The position numbers and the translations under genes are program-made. Under the pieces are notes generated by a model. That model searched no databases and was not told where the DNA came from. It was given only the letters and a program-made list of their open reading frames with translations. Source: Gracilariopsis chorda (Eukaryota; Rhodophyta; Florideophyceae; Gracilariales; Gracilariaceae). Taken from it: a DNA stretch of 32,130 nt. Of this stretch, positions 10,241 to 18,545 are shown piece after piece (the stretch's first letter is position 1; each line of letters starts with the position of its first letter). Location of the stretch: positions 1 through 32,130 of the forward strand of contig NBIV01000504.1 of the NCBI GenBank assembly GCA_003194525.1, given 5' to 3'.

Positions 10241-11298
10241 ATGTCTGACTCCGAAGTTGAGTCTGAAACCACCTCTGGTGTGACGATCCCAGGCTTCCAT
10301 GGTAAGCGCGGAGAAGATTACACCCTCTGGCGACACCGGTTACGAGCCGCATGTCGTATTAAAGGTGTCTGGAATGTCGTTTTGGCGAGTTCGGAGGAGT
10401 CGTCTACCGCTACAATGACGCAGGCGTCGGGTTCTAGTGCAACCCAGACTCCCTCCCGTGTACTTGCAAAACGTGAAAAGGCGTGTGCAATCATCATTTG
10501 TGCACTTGGAGATGCCCCACTTCGTGTTGTTATGGACGTCGATGATGACCCCGGTCGGATGCTTCAGCTTCTGGATGCACGATATGCCTCAAATAGGACT
10601 GTATCTCGTATCGCCATACAGACACAGCTGTTCAGAATGTCTTATAACGGCCAGAACATGTCCGAGTATGTGGACCAGTTTGCATCTCTTTTCTCCCAAT
10701 TGGATCGCATGGGAAAGGATGCTGCTATTCCTGAGTCTCATAAGGCCCCTATGTTGCTCGCATCTATTGACCCCAACTGCTCCTTGGAGTAACTTGCCGC
10801 AGCACTTAGGACCAAGGAGATCTCCGAACTGACCTGGGACTATGTGGCAACCACCCTAATTGATGAATACAATGCTCGTCAAATGGGATCTGGCAGTGCA
10901 GGGAGAGGTCGCAATCGCAAGAAGAACAAGAACAAAGGTAGTTCCCGAATGGGTGGACACAGCAAACTAGCCAATTGGTCTGAAATTGATGGTAATGCGT
11001 CAGATTCCACCGCCGTGAATGACTCAAATGGCCGTGCATATGCTGCGGGAAGGAAAAACGGATACCACTGCACATTCTGTGAGCGTGATGGACACACCCA
11101 AGACCGGTGTCACATGAATCCAGACAACCCTGACAACCATTTGCCACAAGCAATCTTGGATCAACTGAGGCTGAACCCAGTTAAAAAGCCCAGGCGTTCT
11201 GGTAAATCGCCACAGAAGGCATCCAAGGTTGAGATTGTCGGTGTTGCAAGTGAGAAGTCATCAGAGGTACCTCCCACTAAGAGTTCCATCGACACCTA
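10241..11298 (+). pseudogene. gag: Element C gag (cut by antisense LTR)
   Basis: Gag part of the family-1 polyprotein: N-terminal MSDSEVESE, then the GFHGKRGEDYTLWRHRL region (about residues 20-40). A basic linker precedes the CCHC zinc knuckle HCTFCERDGHTQDRC (about 11067-11111). The start ATG at 10241 is also used by A and D. An in-frame TAA at 10790-10792 replaces the TCA (Ser) codon of copies B and D. The frame otherwise stays open until the antisense LTR at 11299, which introduces a stop at 11366-11368. The product would form virus-like particles and bind the genomic RNA. Broken here. Confidence 0.9.
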
Positions 11299-12101
11299 TG
11301 TTATTCTAAATGTAAGCTGGGCTACGGTAGGGAAGGAAAAGAAAGAAACAAAGAAACAAGAAAAGTAAAAGTGAAGGTTGCCAGGCTTGGCGGATGGTTT
11401 ACTTGGAGCTGCAGCATTTGCAACTTATATAGCAGATCTTTGTTCCACTACGACTACAAGAAAACCCTATACCACTAAGTGCGGACACCCAATACTACCA
11501 ATAACATTTAAACATAACATAATTAGGGTTGGGCAAGTGCGTAACAGCTTACCGCAACCATGCATAACAATATTCCAGCACATGCCAACGAAGCACAGTA
11601 AGTGAAACAGTCATGCCAGCATTGCGCCAGCATGCCATATCACCGTATAATCACTTACTTGCATCATCACAACCATGACAAAGCACAAATTCGCATGACA
11701 CTGCATATGCTACATTGCCTTAAGTCCATTACCATAATATGATTGCGTGCCTGGCACGTGCCGTGCACTATTGGCACATGTCACCAGTAGTGTCATGCAC
11801 CTGTACATCACAGGCAGAAACATTCTATGTGACATGCATCATCCAGTTACCTTGTGCCAAGTGTCCCAAGCCGTGCCCATCGTCCATACACTCCACACCA
11901 CTTGTAACCACTATACTGCATATGAGCATTTGCAGTAGCCAATCATATGCCAGTTTCACGTTGGGTTTTGGCACAGGCGCATATGCGCTTTTGCGAAGCA
12001 GGTACCAAAAACAGCCCATCGTTAAATCAAACTTTGTTTCCAAGTGGTGTACCATGATGTCCCAAGGCCACCAGGCACTCGAACACGTGTCAACGTCAAC
12101 A
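11299..12101 (-). repeat. Antisense solo family-1 LTR inside element C
   Basis: An 803-bp LTR in reverse orientation between Gag and protease, flanked by the perfect TSD ACCTA (11294-11298 and 12102-12106). Removing the LTR and one TSD restores the protease-entry reading DTYADSG seen in D. The same insertion, same site and same TSD occur in E (31106-31906), so it predates both copies. A stop found in the antisense frame of other LTR copies is TCA here (12027-12029). Confidence 0.95.
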
Positions 12102-15100
12102 ACCTATGCAGACAGCGGTGCCACCGCTCATTTCTTCTGTTCTGTATCTGCGTTCGTTCCAGACACATTGATGGACATACCACACAAGACAATTGAACTT
12201 GCAGACAACACCACGGTCACTGCCAAGCAACAGGGAGAGGTTATAATTCCCTTCTCGGATGTGAACATCAGGTTGTCTGAAGTGTTGCTCGTTCCCAATC
12301 TTGGGTATAACTTGGTGTCTGTGGGTCAACTTGCGGATGAGGGCATCCAATCATTGTTTTCTGATAAGGAAATAAGCCTACAACATAGAGATGGATTTGA
12401 AATTGGACGAGGGCCTCGTCATTATCGCTCCCGTTTATACACCCTTCCCAACCCTGAAGACCATACCGACATTCCCAGGATGCTTACTGCGACGAACAGC
12501 CACATAAGTTCACTCTGGCATCGCCGACTGGCACATATGAATGAACATGATCTACGAAAAGTTCATGAACATGTTGACGGGGTGCCAAAGATCCAACGAC
12601 TGGAAGAGGTATGTCGACCATGCCACCTTGGCAAAGCTCATAAACTGCCATTTCAGGGACAGTTTGAACGAGCCAAGCAGGTTGGGGACGTGGTGCACTC
12701 CGACATAATTGGTCCATTGGTGCCATCATTCCCGGACCGATTCCGGTATGCATCCGGATTTGTCGACGATCACTCACGATATGCGGTAATTGGGTTCATG
12801 ATACACAGATCCGAGATCGTGGAAGTGTTCTTAGGGGTGAAACAGAAGCTCAAACAGCTTGGAGGAGAGCATGTGCTCATTCGTAAACTGCACTCTGAAA
12901 ATGCAGAGGAGTACATCGCCTTGCAAAAGAATCCCGACAATGATCTCGAGGAGGTATCCTTTTCTCCATCGTATACCCCAGAACACAATGGCATTGCAGA
13001 GCGCATCAATCGCACCATGGTGGAAGCTGCCCGAGCTTTGCTAATTCAAGCCAGTCTCCCAGAGTGTTTGTGGTCGTACGCCTTAAAACAGGTTATTTAC
13101 ATACGTAATAGGGTATCACACTCAACAACTGGCGTGACTCCATATGTCTTAGTGACTGAAAATAGGCCTTCTTTGAAGCATGTCAAAGTGTTTGGATGTC
13201 CTGCTTACGTATTAAAAATGAACCTGGACACCAAGTTCGAGTCTCGTGCACTTGAGGGAGTGTACTTGCAGACTCTTGAGCATGGTGTTTACGAGGTCCT
13301 AGTGTTAGGTGAAGACGATATTCCTCGAATAGTAAGGTCGCGTCACGTCACCTTTGATGAATCTAGGTTCCCTGGTGCACCGTATCTAAGCAATTACATG
13401 GATGATGATAGTGCATCAGATGCCACTTATAGTTCCGAGGACGACGTAAGCTCCGCCAGTTCTGATGAGTTTTGTTTTGACAATGTTGAGGACGTCATTG
13501 AAGACTCAGAAAACGCCAGCACAGAACATATTGAGGCACCTGTGGACGTGACTGCTAACATTGCACCACCAAATATTGTTACTGATGACCACAATTCTGG
13601 CAGTGAAGAGGGGGCAGATAGTGATGCAGAAAACATTGAACAAGTAAATGTGGACTCTGAGTCACAGTCACGCTATCCTCGTCGCACTAGGCGTGCACCA
13701 CAACGGTGGTGGCATATGGCGGGCACGGCCAAATCTCAGCCTGAGGTTACCACGAGTGATGAACCCACGCTCAAGGAAGCACTTTCTGCCAGCCCAATCG
13801 AAAGAGAGCAATGGCTAAACGCTATTGACGAGGAATTAGCATCCTTAGAAGACAAAGCAACATGGATTGTGGATGACTCACCAAAATCCCAACCATTACC
13901 CACGCATGTCATTTTGAAGGTAAGACGTGATGCTGACGACTCTGTTGACCGATTCCGAGCTCGAATTGTGGCTGGGGGTAACCACCAGACATATGGTCAG
14001 GACTACTTAGAGACGTATGCACCAGTTGTTTCTTTCAATTTGGTTCGCATGTTCATGTACCTGATGTTGTGCCTGCATATGTTTGTTGCTCAGGTTGACA
14101 TTAAGACGGCATTTCTCAATGGTAACCTCAAGGAAGACGTGTGGGTAATGTCACCGCGTGGCATTCCGGGTCTCAAGTGTCAATGTTACAAACTGCTCAA
14201 GGCTATATACGGGCTAAAGCAGGCTCATCTGGCATGGCATACAAGGTTCAGTACAGACATTAAAGGCATAGGTTTTGAAGAATTACCCAGTGCACCATGT
14301 GTTTTCAGGAGAAAATTGACCGGGAACACTTATGCCTACATCCTGGTATATGTAGATGACCTGCTGATCTTCACGCCAAACGCTGAACAGCGGTCCTGCA
14401 TATTGGAGGAGCTCAAGTTGTTGTATGACTTACGAGTTGAGACTCGTGTCAGAATGTATCTTGGTGTCGAATTCACTTGGAACATAGACTCCCATGGCCA
14501 ACTGCTGGGTGTAGAGCTTGCACAACCGTTGTACGTCAATGGCATGCTACGCCGGTTTGGACTTGAGTTTAGCAAGCCTGCACGTAGCCCAATGGTGGAA
14601 TCATTCTTTTCCTCGCTTGATGTGGAGGAGGACAAGTCACCTTATGAAGTCCAGTTGTATCAGCAGATGATCGGGTCTCTGCTGTACCTGGCATTACGGA
14701 CTTGTTTGGACATATTGGCACCGGTACTTATCTTGGGACGCTTTCAGAAAGCCCCTACTCGCTATTGCCATCGTCCCGTGAAGCGCGTGTTGAGGTATTT
14801 ACGTGGCACCACTTATCATGGGCTTGTGTATCACCCTGAGGACCTGCTTCTAAACGGCTATGTTGACTCTGATTATGCCGGTGACATCACTGATCGGAAG
14901 TCCTTATCTGGCTTTATTGTCAAACTTGGGTCATGCGCATGCTTCTACGGCGCCCGTAAGCAGGCGTCAGTGGCAGTGTCTACAGGCGAGTCCGAATACT
15001 ATGCATTGGTAATGGCATGTCAGGAGCTGTTGTGGTTATCTCGGGTACTCAAAGAATGTGGAATACCCACCAATACTGGTACTCACCTACGCTCTGACAA

Positions 15101-15104
15101 CTAA
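11739..15104 (+). CDS. pol: Fused frame: antisense-LTR leader plus protease-integrase-RT-RNase H (element C)
   Basis: An open frame of 1121 codons. The first roughly 121 residues come from the antisense LTR and run without a break into the Pol region at 12102. Domains: protease YADSGATAHFF (about residues 122-132), HHCC finger (LWHRRLAHMN ... CRPC), integrase HSD (12696-12704), second acidic position Glu (12897-12899), AERIN (Glu 12999-13001), RT YVDDLL (14349-14366), RNase H (YVDSDYAGD, STGESEYY). It ends at TAA 15102-15104, where copies B and E have CAA, before the last part of RNase H. The pol part is real retrotransposon coding sequence. Whether the ATG at 11739 is ever used is unknown. 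E has the same frame (from 31468 minus). Cytoplasmic particle and nuclear integration roles are those of copia Pol. Confidence 0.75.
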   Translation: MIACLARAVHYWHMSPVVSCTCTSQAETFYVTCIIQLPCAKCPKPCPSSIHSTPLVTTILHMSICSSQSYASFTLGFGTGAYALLRSRYQKQPIVKSNFVSKWCTMMSQGHQALEHVSTSTTYADSGATAHFFCSVSAFVPDTLMDIPHKTIELADNTTVTAKQQGEVIIPFSDVNIRLSEVLLVPNLGYNLVSVGQLADEGIQSLFSDKEISLQHRDGFEIGRGPRHYRSRLYTLPNPEDHTDIPRMLTATNSHISSLWHRRLAHMNEHDLRKVHEHVDGVPKIQRLEEVCRPCHLGKAHKLPFQGQFERAKQVGDVVHSDIIGPLVPSFPDRFRYASGFVDDHSRYAVIGFMIHRSEIVEVFLGVKQKLKQLGGEHVLIRKLHSENAEEYIALQKNPDNDLEEVSFSPSYTPEHNGIAERINRTMVEAARALLIQASLPECLWSYALKQVIYIRNRVSHSTTGVTPYVLVTENRPSLKHVKVFGCPAYVLKMNLDTKFESRALEGVYLQTLEHGVYEVLVLGEDDIPRIVRSRHVTFDESRFPGAPYLSNYMDDDSASDATYSSEDDVSSASSDEFCFDNVEDVIEDSENASTEHIEAPVDVTANIAPPNIVTDDHNSGSEEGADSDAENIEQVNVDSESQSRYPRRTRRAPQRWWHMAGTAKSQPEVTTSDEPTLKEALSASPIEREQWLNAIDEELASLEDKATWIVDDSPKSQPLPTHVILKVRRDADDSVDRFRARIVAGGNHQTYGQDYLETYAPVVSFNLVRMFMYLMLCLHMFVAQVDIKTAFLNGNLKEDVWVMSPRGIPGLKCQCYKLLKAIYGLKQAHLAWHTRFSTDIKGIGFEELPSAPCVFRRKLTGNTYAYILVYVDDLLIFTPNAEQRSCILEELKLLYDLRVETRVRMYLGVEFTWNIDSHGQLLGVELAQPLYVNGMLRRFGLEFSKPARSPMVESFFSSLDVEEDKSPYEVQLYQQMIGSLLYLALRTCLDILAPVLILGRFQKAPTRYCHRPVKRVLRYLRGTTYHGLVYHPEDLLLNGYVDSDYAGDITDRKSLSGFIVKLGSCACFYGARKQASVAVSTGESEYYALVMACQELLWLSRVLKECGIPTNTGTHLRSDN

Positions 15105-15220
15105 TGTGCCATAGATTGGGCCGTTGGTGAACGGTGTCCATCCGGTCGTGCCAAGCACATAGACGTCAAGATACACTTCATCCGAGATTTGGTTAAACGT
15201 GCAATCATTAAGGTGGAATA
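15105..15220 (+). pseudogene. pol: Element C RNase H tail, part 1 (after nonsense codon)
   Basis: Continues the pol frame past the TAA at 15102, encoding CAIDWAVGERCPSGRAK and onward to the KVEY position. It is then split by the Helitron-like insert. Matches E (about 21160-21275 minus), where the frame is open. Confidence 0.85.
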
Positions 15221-15738
15221 CAAGTGGAAGCGGCCTTCGGCCACGGGCGGCGCTGCGCGCCGCTGAGTATGGGTGACTTCGGGGGATCTGCAGGCCGTTT
15301 CTGCTCGCTGTCGCTCGCAAACGGCCTGCAAACCAATGAGGGCCGCGGCGCCGAGAGTGACTATGGACTAGAGTTGCAAATGACGGCCAGCGCGTTGGGG
15401 AGTGGCTGGCACTGCAGTGGTGTAAGTAGAGTACTGTGGATTGCAATTGGCTGGCAGTGCCAAAATGACTGCAGTGCCAGCCACTGTGCAGCGCTGTGGC
15501 TGGCAGTACTGTAGTGGCAGCCAGTGAGCAGCAGCAGCAGTCAACATGCAGCAGCAGCCAATGGGCGTTGAGCTTTGCTGCTGCTGCTGCTGAATTTTTT
15601 GAATGGAAGGGAGGCGTTGCGCGAAAAGGCTTTTTTACCTGCGCTGAAGGGGGCATAGGGGCATGTTTTTTTTCAAAACGCCTCCCTTCGATCAACAACT
15701 ACCCCCTCATACATAAGTAAATCATTATAGTGTAGAGA
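15221..15738 (-). mobile_element. Helitron-like non-autonomous insert
   Basis: A 518-bp insert in the C RNase H frame; copy E has the uninterrupted sequence. There is no target duplication. On the minus strand it lies exactly between A and T (host CCACA|TATTCC). It begins TCTCTACAC, close to typical Helitron 5' ends. It ends with a GC-rich hairpin (GGCCGAAGGCC, 15232-15242), 11 nt, then CTTG. A second hairpin (CGGCGC-GCA-GCGCCG, 15248-15262) adjoins. Inverted repeats inside: 15289-15300/15319-15330, 15401-15418/15468-15485 and 15607-15618/15677-15688, plus CAG and CTG runs. No Rep/helicase. The CTTG end departs from the usual CTRR, so a novel hairpin-rich element is the alternative. Confidence 0.5.
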
Positions 15739-15853
15739 TGTGGCAAGTGAGGACAATGATGCAGATATACTCACTAAGCCACTTAGTCCTGCGATGACAC
15801 AAGTGATCATGGATAGGGTTGGTCTCAGCCAGGAACTCGAGGAGGAGTGTTGA
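15739..15853 (+). pseudogene. pol: Element C RNase H tail, part 2 (pol C-terminus)
   Basis: Resumes after the insert with ASEDNDADILTKPLSP and ends GLSQELEEEC-stop. The final Cys codon and TGA (15848-15853) are the first six bases of the 3' LTR. The purine tract GAGGAGGAG (15839-15847) that primes plus-strand DNA is therefore coding sequence. Confidence 0.9.
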
Positions 15854-16650
15854 CGTTGACACGTGTTCGAGTGCCTGGTGGCCTTGGGACATCATGATAC
15901 ACCACTTGGAAACAAAGTTTCATTTAACGATGGGCGGTTTTTGGCACCTGCTTCGCAAAAGCGCATATGCGCCTGTGCCAAAACCCAACGTGAAACTGGC
16001 ATATGATTGGCTACTGCAAATGCTCATATGCATTATAGTGGTTACAAGTGGTGTGGAGTGTATGGACGATGGGCACGGCTTGGGACACTTGGCACAAGGT
16101 AACTGGATGATGCATGTCACATAGAATGTTTCTGCCTGTGATGTACAGGTGCATGACACTACTGGTGACATGTGCCAATAGTGCACGGCACGTGCCAGGC
16201 ACGCAATCATATTATGGTAATGGACTTAAGGCAATGTAGCATATGCAGTGTCATGCGAATTTGTGCTTTGTCATGGTTGTGATGATGCAAGTAAGTGATT
16301 ATACGGTGATATGGCATGCTGGCGCAATGCTGGCATGACTGTTTCACTTACTGTGCTTCGTTGGCATGTGCTGGAATATTGTTATGCATGGTTGCGGTAA
16401 GCTGTTACGCACTTGCCCAACCCTAATTATGTTATGTTTCAATGTTATTGGTAGTATTGGGTGTCCGCACTTAGTGGTATAGGGTTTTCTTGTAGTCGTA
16501 GTGGAACAAATATCTGCTATATAAGTTGCAAATGCTGCAGCTCCAAGTAAACCATCCGCCAAGCGTGGCAACCTTCACTTTTACTTTTCTTGTTTCTTTG
16601 TTTCTTTCTTTTCCTTCCCTACCGTAGCCCAACTTACATTTAAATTTGCA
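15848..16650 (+). repeat. 3' LTR of element C
   Basis: An 803-bp match to 8644-9446 with about ten scattered changes. Its last bases, AAATTTGCA, differ from the 5' LTR end, AGAATTACA, but resemble the E 3' LTR (AAATTTACA). It is followed by TSD ATCTC (16651-16655) and then copy B. Confidence 0.95.
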
Positions 16651-16948
16651 ATCTCGAGTACTTGAGGAATCTGGGATACCGGTTAATGACAGTACTCCAC
16701 TACGCTCAGACAACCAATGTGCTATTGAGTGGGCCACTGGTGAGCGTTGCCCCTCCGAACGTGCCAAACACATTGACGTGAATATACACTTTATCCGGTA
16801 CTTGGTCAAAAGCAAGCTGATAAGCGTGGAATATGTGGCAAGTGAGGACAATGATTCTGACATACTCACTAAGCCACTTAGTCCTGCTATGACGCAATTG
16901 ATCATGGATAGAGTTGGTCTGACCCAGGAACTCGAGGAGGAGTGTTGA
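16651..16948 (+). pseudogene. pol: Copy B pol C-terminus (resumes after element C)
   Basis: RNase H end of copy B, reading SRVLEESGIPVND, then LRSDNQCAIEW and AKHIDVNIHFIRYLV, ending GLTQELEEEC with TGA at 16946-16948. It continues the frame cut at 8643 once the C insertion and one ATCTC are removed. This stretch is open, with no new stop. Confidence 0.9.
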
Positions 16949-17753
16949 TGTTAGCACATACTCGAGTGCCTGGTAGTCCTGGGACATCACGGTGCAACAC
17001 TTGGAAACAAAGTTTCATATAACGGAGGGCTGTTATTGGGACCTGCTCTACAAAAGCGCATATGCGTGTGTTCTCAAACCCAACGTGAAACGGGCATATG
17101 ATGGGCTACTGCAAATACTCATATGCAACGTATTGGATACAAGTGTTATGCATTCTATGGGTCCTGGGCACGGAACTGGCTACTTGGCATAAGGTGAATG
17201 GGCATGGTACTGAAGAATATGTGTGGCTACATGTGGTTTACAGGTATATGGAAGTGTGTCATATGTGCGGTTGTGCAAGCAAGCACGTGCCATGCACGCA
17301 ACACAGCTAGGGTATGTACATGGATGCGGTGGCATGTGTATTTGTGCTTTGTCATTGTCATGGTGATGCGAGGAAGTGTTTATACAGTGCTGCAACATGC
17401 TGGCACATTGTTGGCATGTCCGGTTCACTTATTGTGCGTTGTTGGCGGCTTGGTTCACTTGGTCTGCATTGTTGTAATGTGTTGTTATGTTGTTATGCAT
17501 GGTTGTACATAGCTGTAATCAGTGTGTGCAACCCTTATTGTGTTTTTTCTGTTTATGATTGGTAGTATTGGGTGTCCCCACTTAGTGGTATAGGGTTTTC
17601 TCGTAGTTGTAGTGCGACATAGAGGTGCTATATAGCACGCTAAAGTTGCACTACCAAGTAAACTCGCCCCAAGCTTGGCAACCTTCACTCATTCTTGTAT
17701 TTTTTTTCTTGTTATACAGATCCGCCGTAGCCCAACTATCGTTTCATTTATCA
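16943..17753 (+). repeat. Family-1 LTR (older subtype) shared by copies B and D
   Basis: An 811-bp LTR from TGTTGATG to CATTTATCA. Upstream it forms the end of B pol. Downstream it is followed at once by the PBS and leader of D. One LTR therefore serves as 3' LTR of B and 5' LTR of D, a tandem LTR-internal-LTR-internal array. The palindrome is shortened to GCGCATATGCG, and TATATAG stands at the TATA position (about 17630-17636). Confidence 0.9.
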
Positions 17754-17767
17754 GGTTATGGGCCCAG
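17754..17767 (+). other. Primer-binding site of copy D
   Basis: GGTTATGGGCCCAG directly after the LTR end. Same half initiator tRNA-Met site as in C and F. Confidence 0.8.
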
Positions 17768-18545
17768 AGCGTCGATATTTTGCAGACGTCGCGCTCTTTT
17801 GACTTACTTTTCTTTGGATTCATCTTCTTGCGTAGATCATCTTGGAGAGTCTTGTGGAAGTATTTCGTGCTGTGGTGAAAGTAGGCAAAGCGTTCAGAGA
17901 CCTCTTCTCTGGTAAGCGGACCTGCACCTGCTCCGATCCCTGCTCCATTTCTTCAGCGCACAAGGAAGACCGCGCTATTTTCCTGCAAGTGTCTAGGAGG
18001 GGTTAACCGGTGAACGCTTATCGCGACAGCTACTAACCTCCCTGGGACGACACGTAGGGATTGTAAAGCCCCTCGTTCTGAAGTGCGCAGAACAGGGTAG
18101 GTCAAGAAGAATTTCGTACCTCACTTGGAGAGAGTTACCAGGGTCCAGGGGTTCAACCCTTAGGGTAGCGGAGGTAGTATCTCCCGTCAGTGCGCCCGCC
18201 TTTACGAAGTTATTTTCATTTCCGAGTTTGCTTCAAAGCTACTCGTGAGTATACTCCGGGCGTAGAGGACCCGACCTCCGCCTGTGATTCGCGTACCAGA
18301 CGCGTCTGGACGAGCGTTGAGACTTGGTTACAGGGTCTCCGCTGGCGCCCTCGCTGTTGAGTGTTGAGATTACTCGACTCCAGTTCCCTCCTCATAGTGT
18401 GACATCAGCTGCAAGTCAATAGCTGTATCGCGATCAGGCATTCATATTAGCTTCTGGTCAACTTTCTAAGCATCGAGTCCCTCACTCTGCTTTATTTTCT
18501 TTTCATTTGGTTTCATATTTTGGTGGTTGATCTCCTTCTGGAACA
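17768..18545 (+). other. 5' leader of copy D, noncoding
   Basis: 778 bp aligning with leader C throughout. It contains the 54-bp conserved motif (18145-18198) and the palindrome CCAGACGCGTCTGG (18296-18309). No gene seen. Confidence 0.85.
18145..18198 (+). other. Conserved leader RNA motif (copy D)
   Basis: The hairpin at 18170-18184 reads GGAGGTA-G-TATCTCC. Compared with A and C, one A-U pair becomes G-U, so pairing is kept. F has the same variant. Confidence 0.55.

Larger units (their letters stand above)
8644..16650 (+). mobile_element. Element C: complete family-1 Ty1/copia retrotransposon
   Basis: An 8007-bp element with two 803-bp LTRs (8644-9446 and 15848-16650), a PBS (9447-9460), a leader, gag-pol and a purine tract (15839-15847), flanked by the TSD ATCTC. 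The LTRs differ by roughly ten bases, counted by eye, so insertion is fairly recent. It is inflated by an antisense solo LTR (11299-12101) and a Helitron-like insert (15221-15738). Without them it would be about 6.7 kb. Stops at 10790 and 15102 make it non-autonomous unless the fused frame at 11739-15104 is used. Confidence 0.95.

Noticed and set aside
15528..15592. CAG/CTG runs as a coding polyglutamine or polyserine gene
   Set aside because: They are short, face each other as an inverted repeat, and lie within the noncoding Helitron-like insert.
15221..15738. MITE or SINE for the 518-bp insert
   Set aside because: The flanks show no TSD against the empty site in E, and there are no terminal inverted repeats, poly-A tail or clear A/B boxes.
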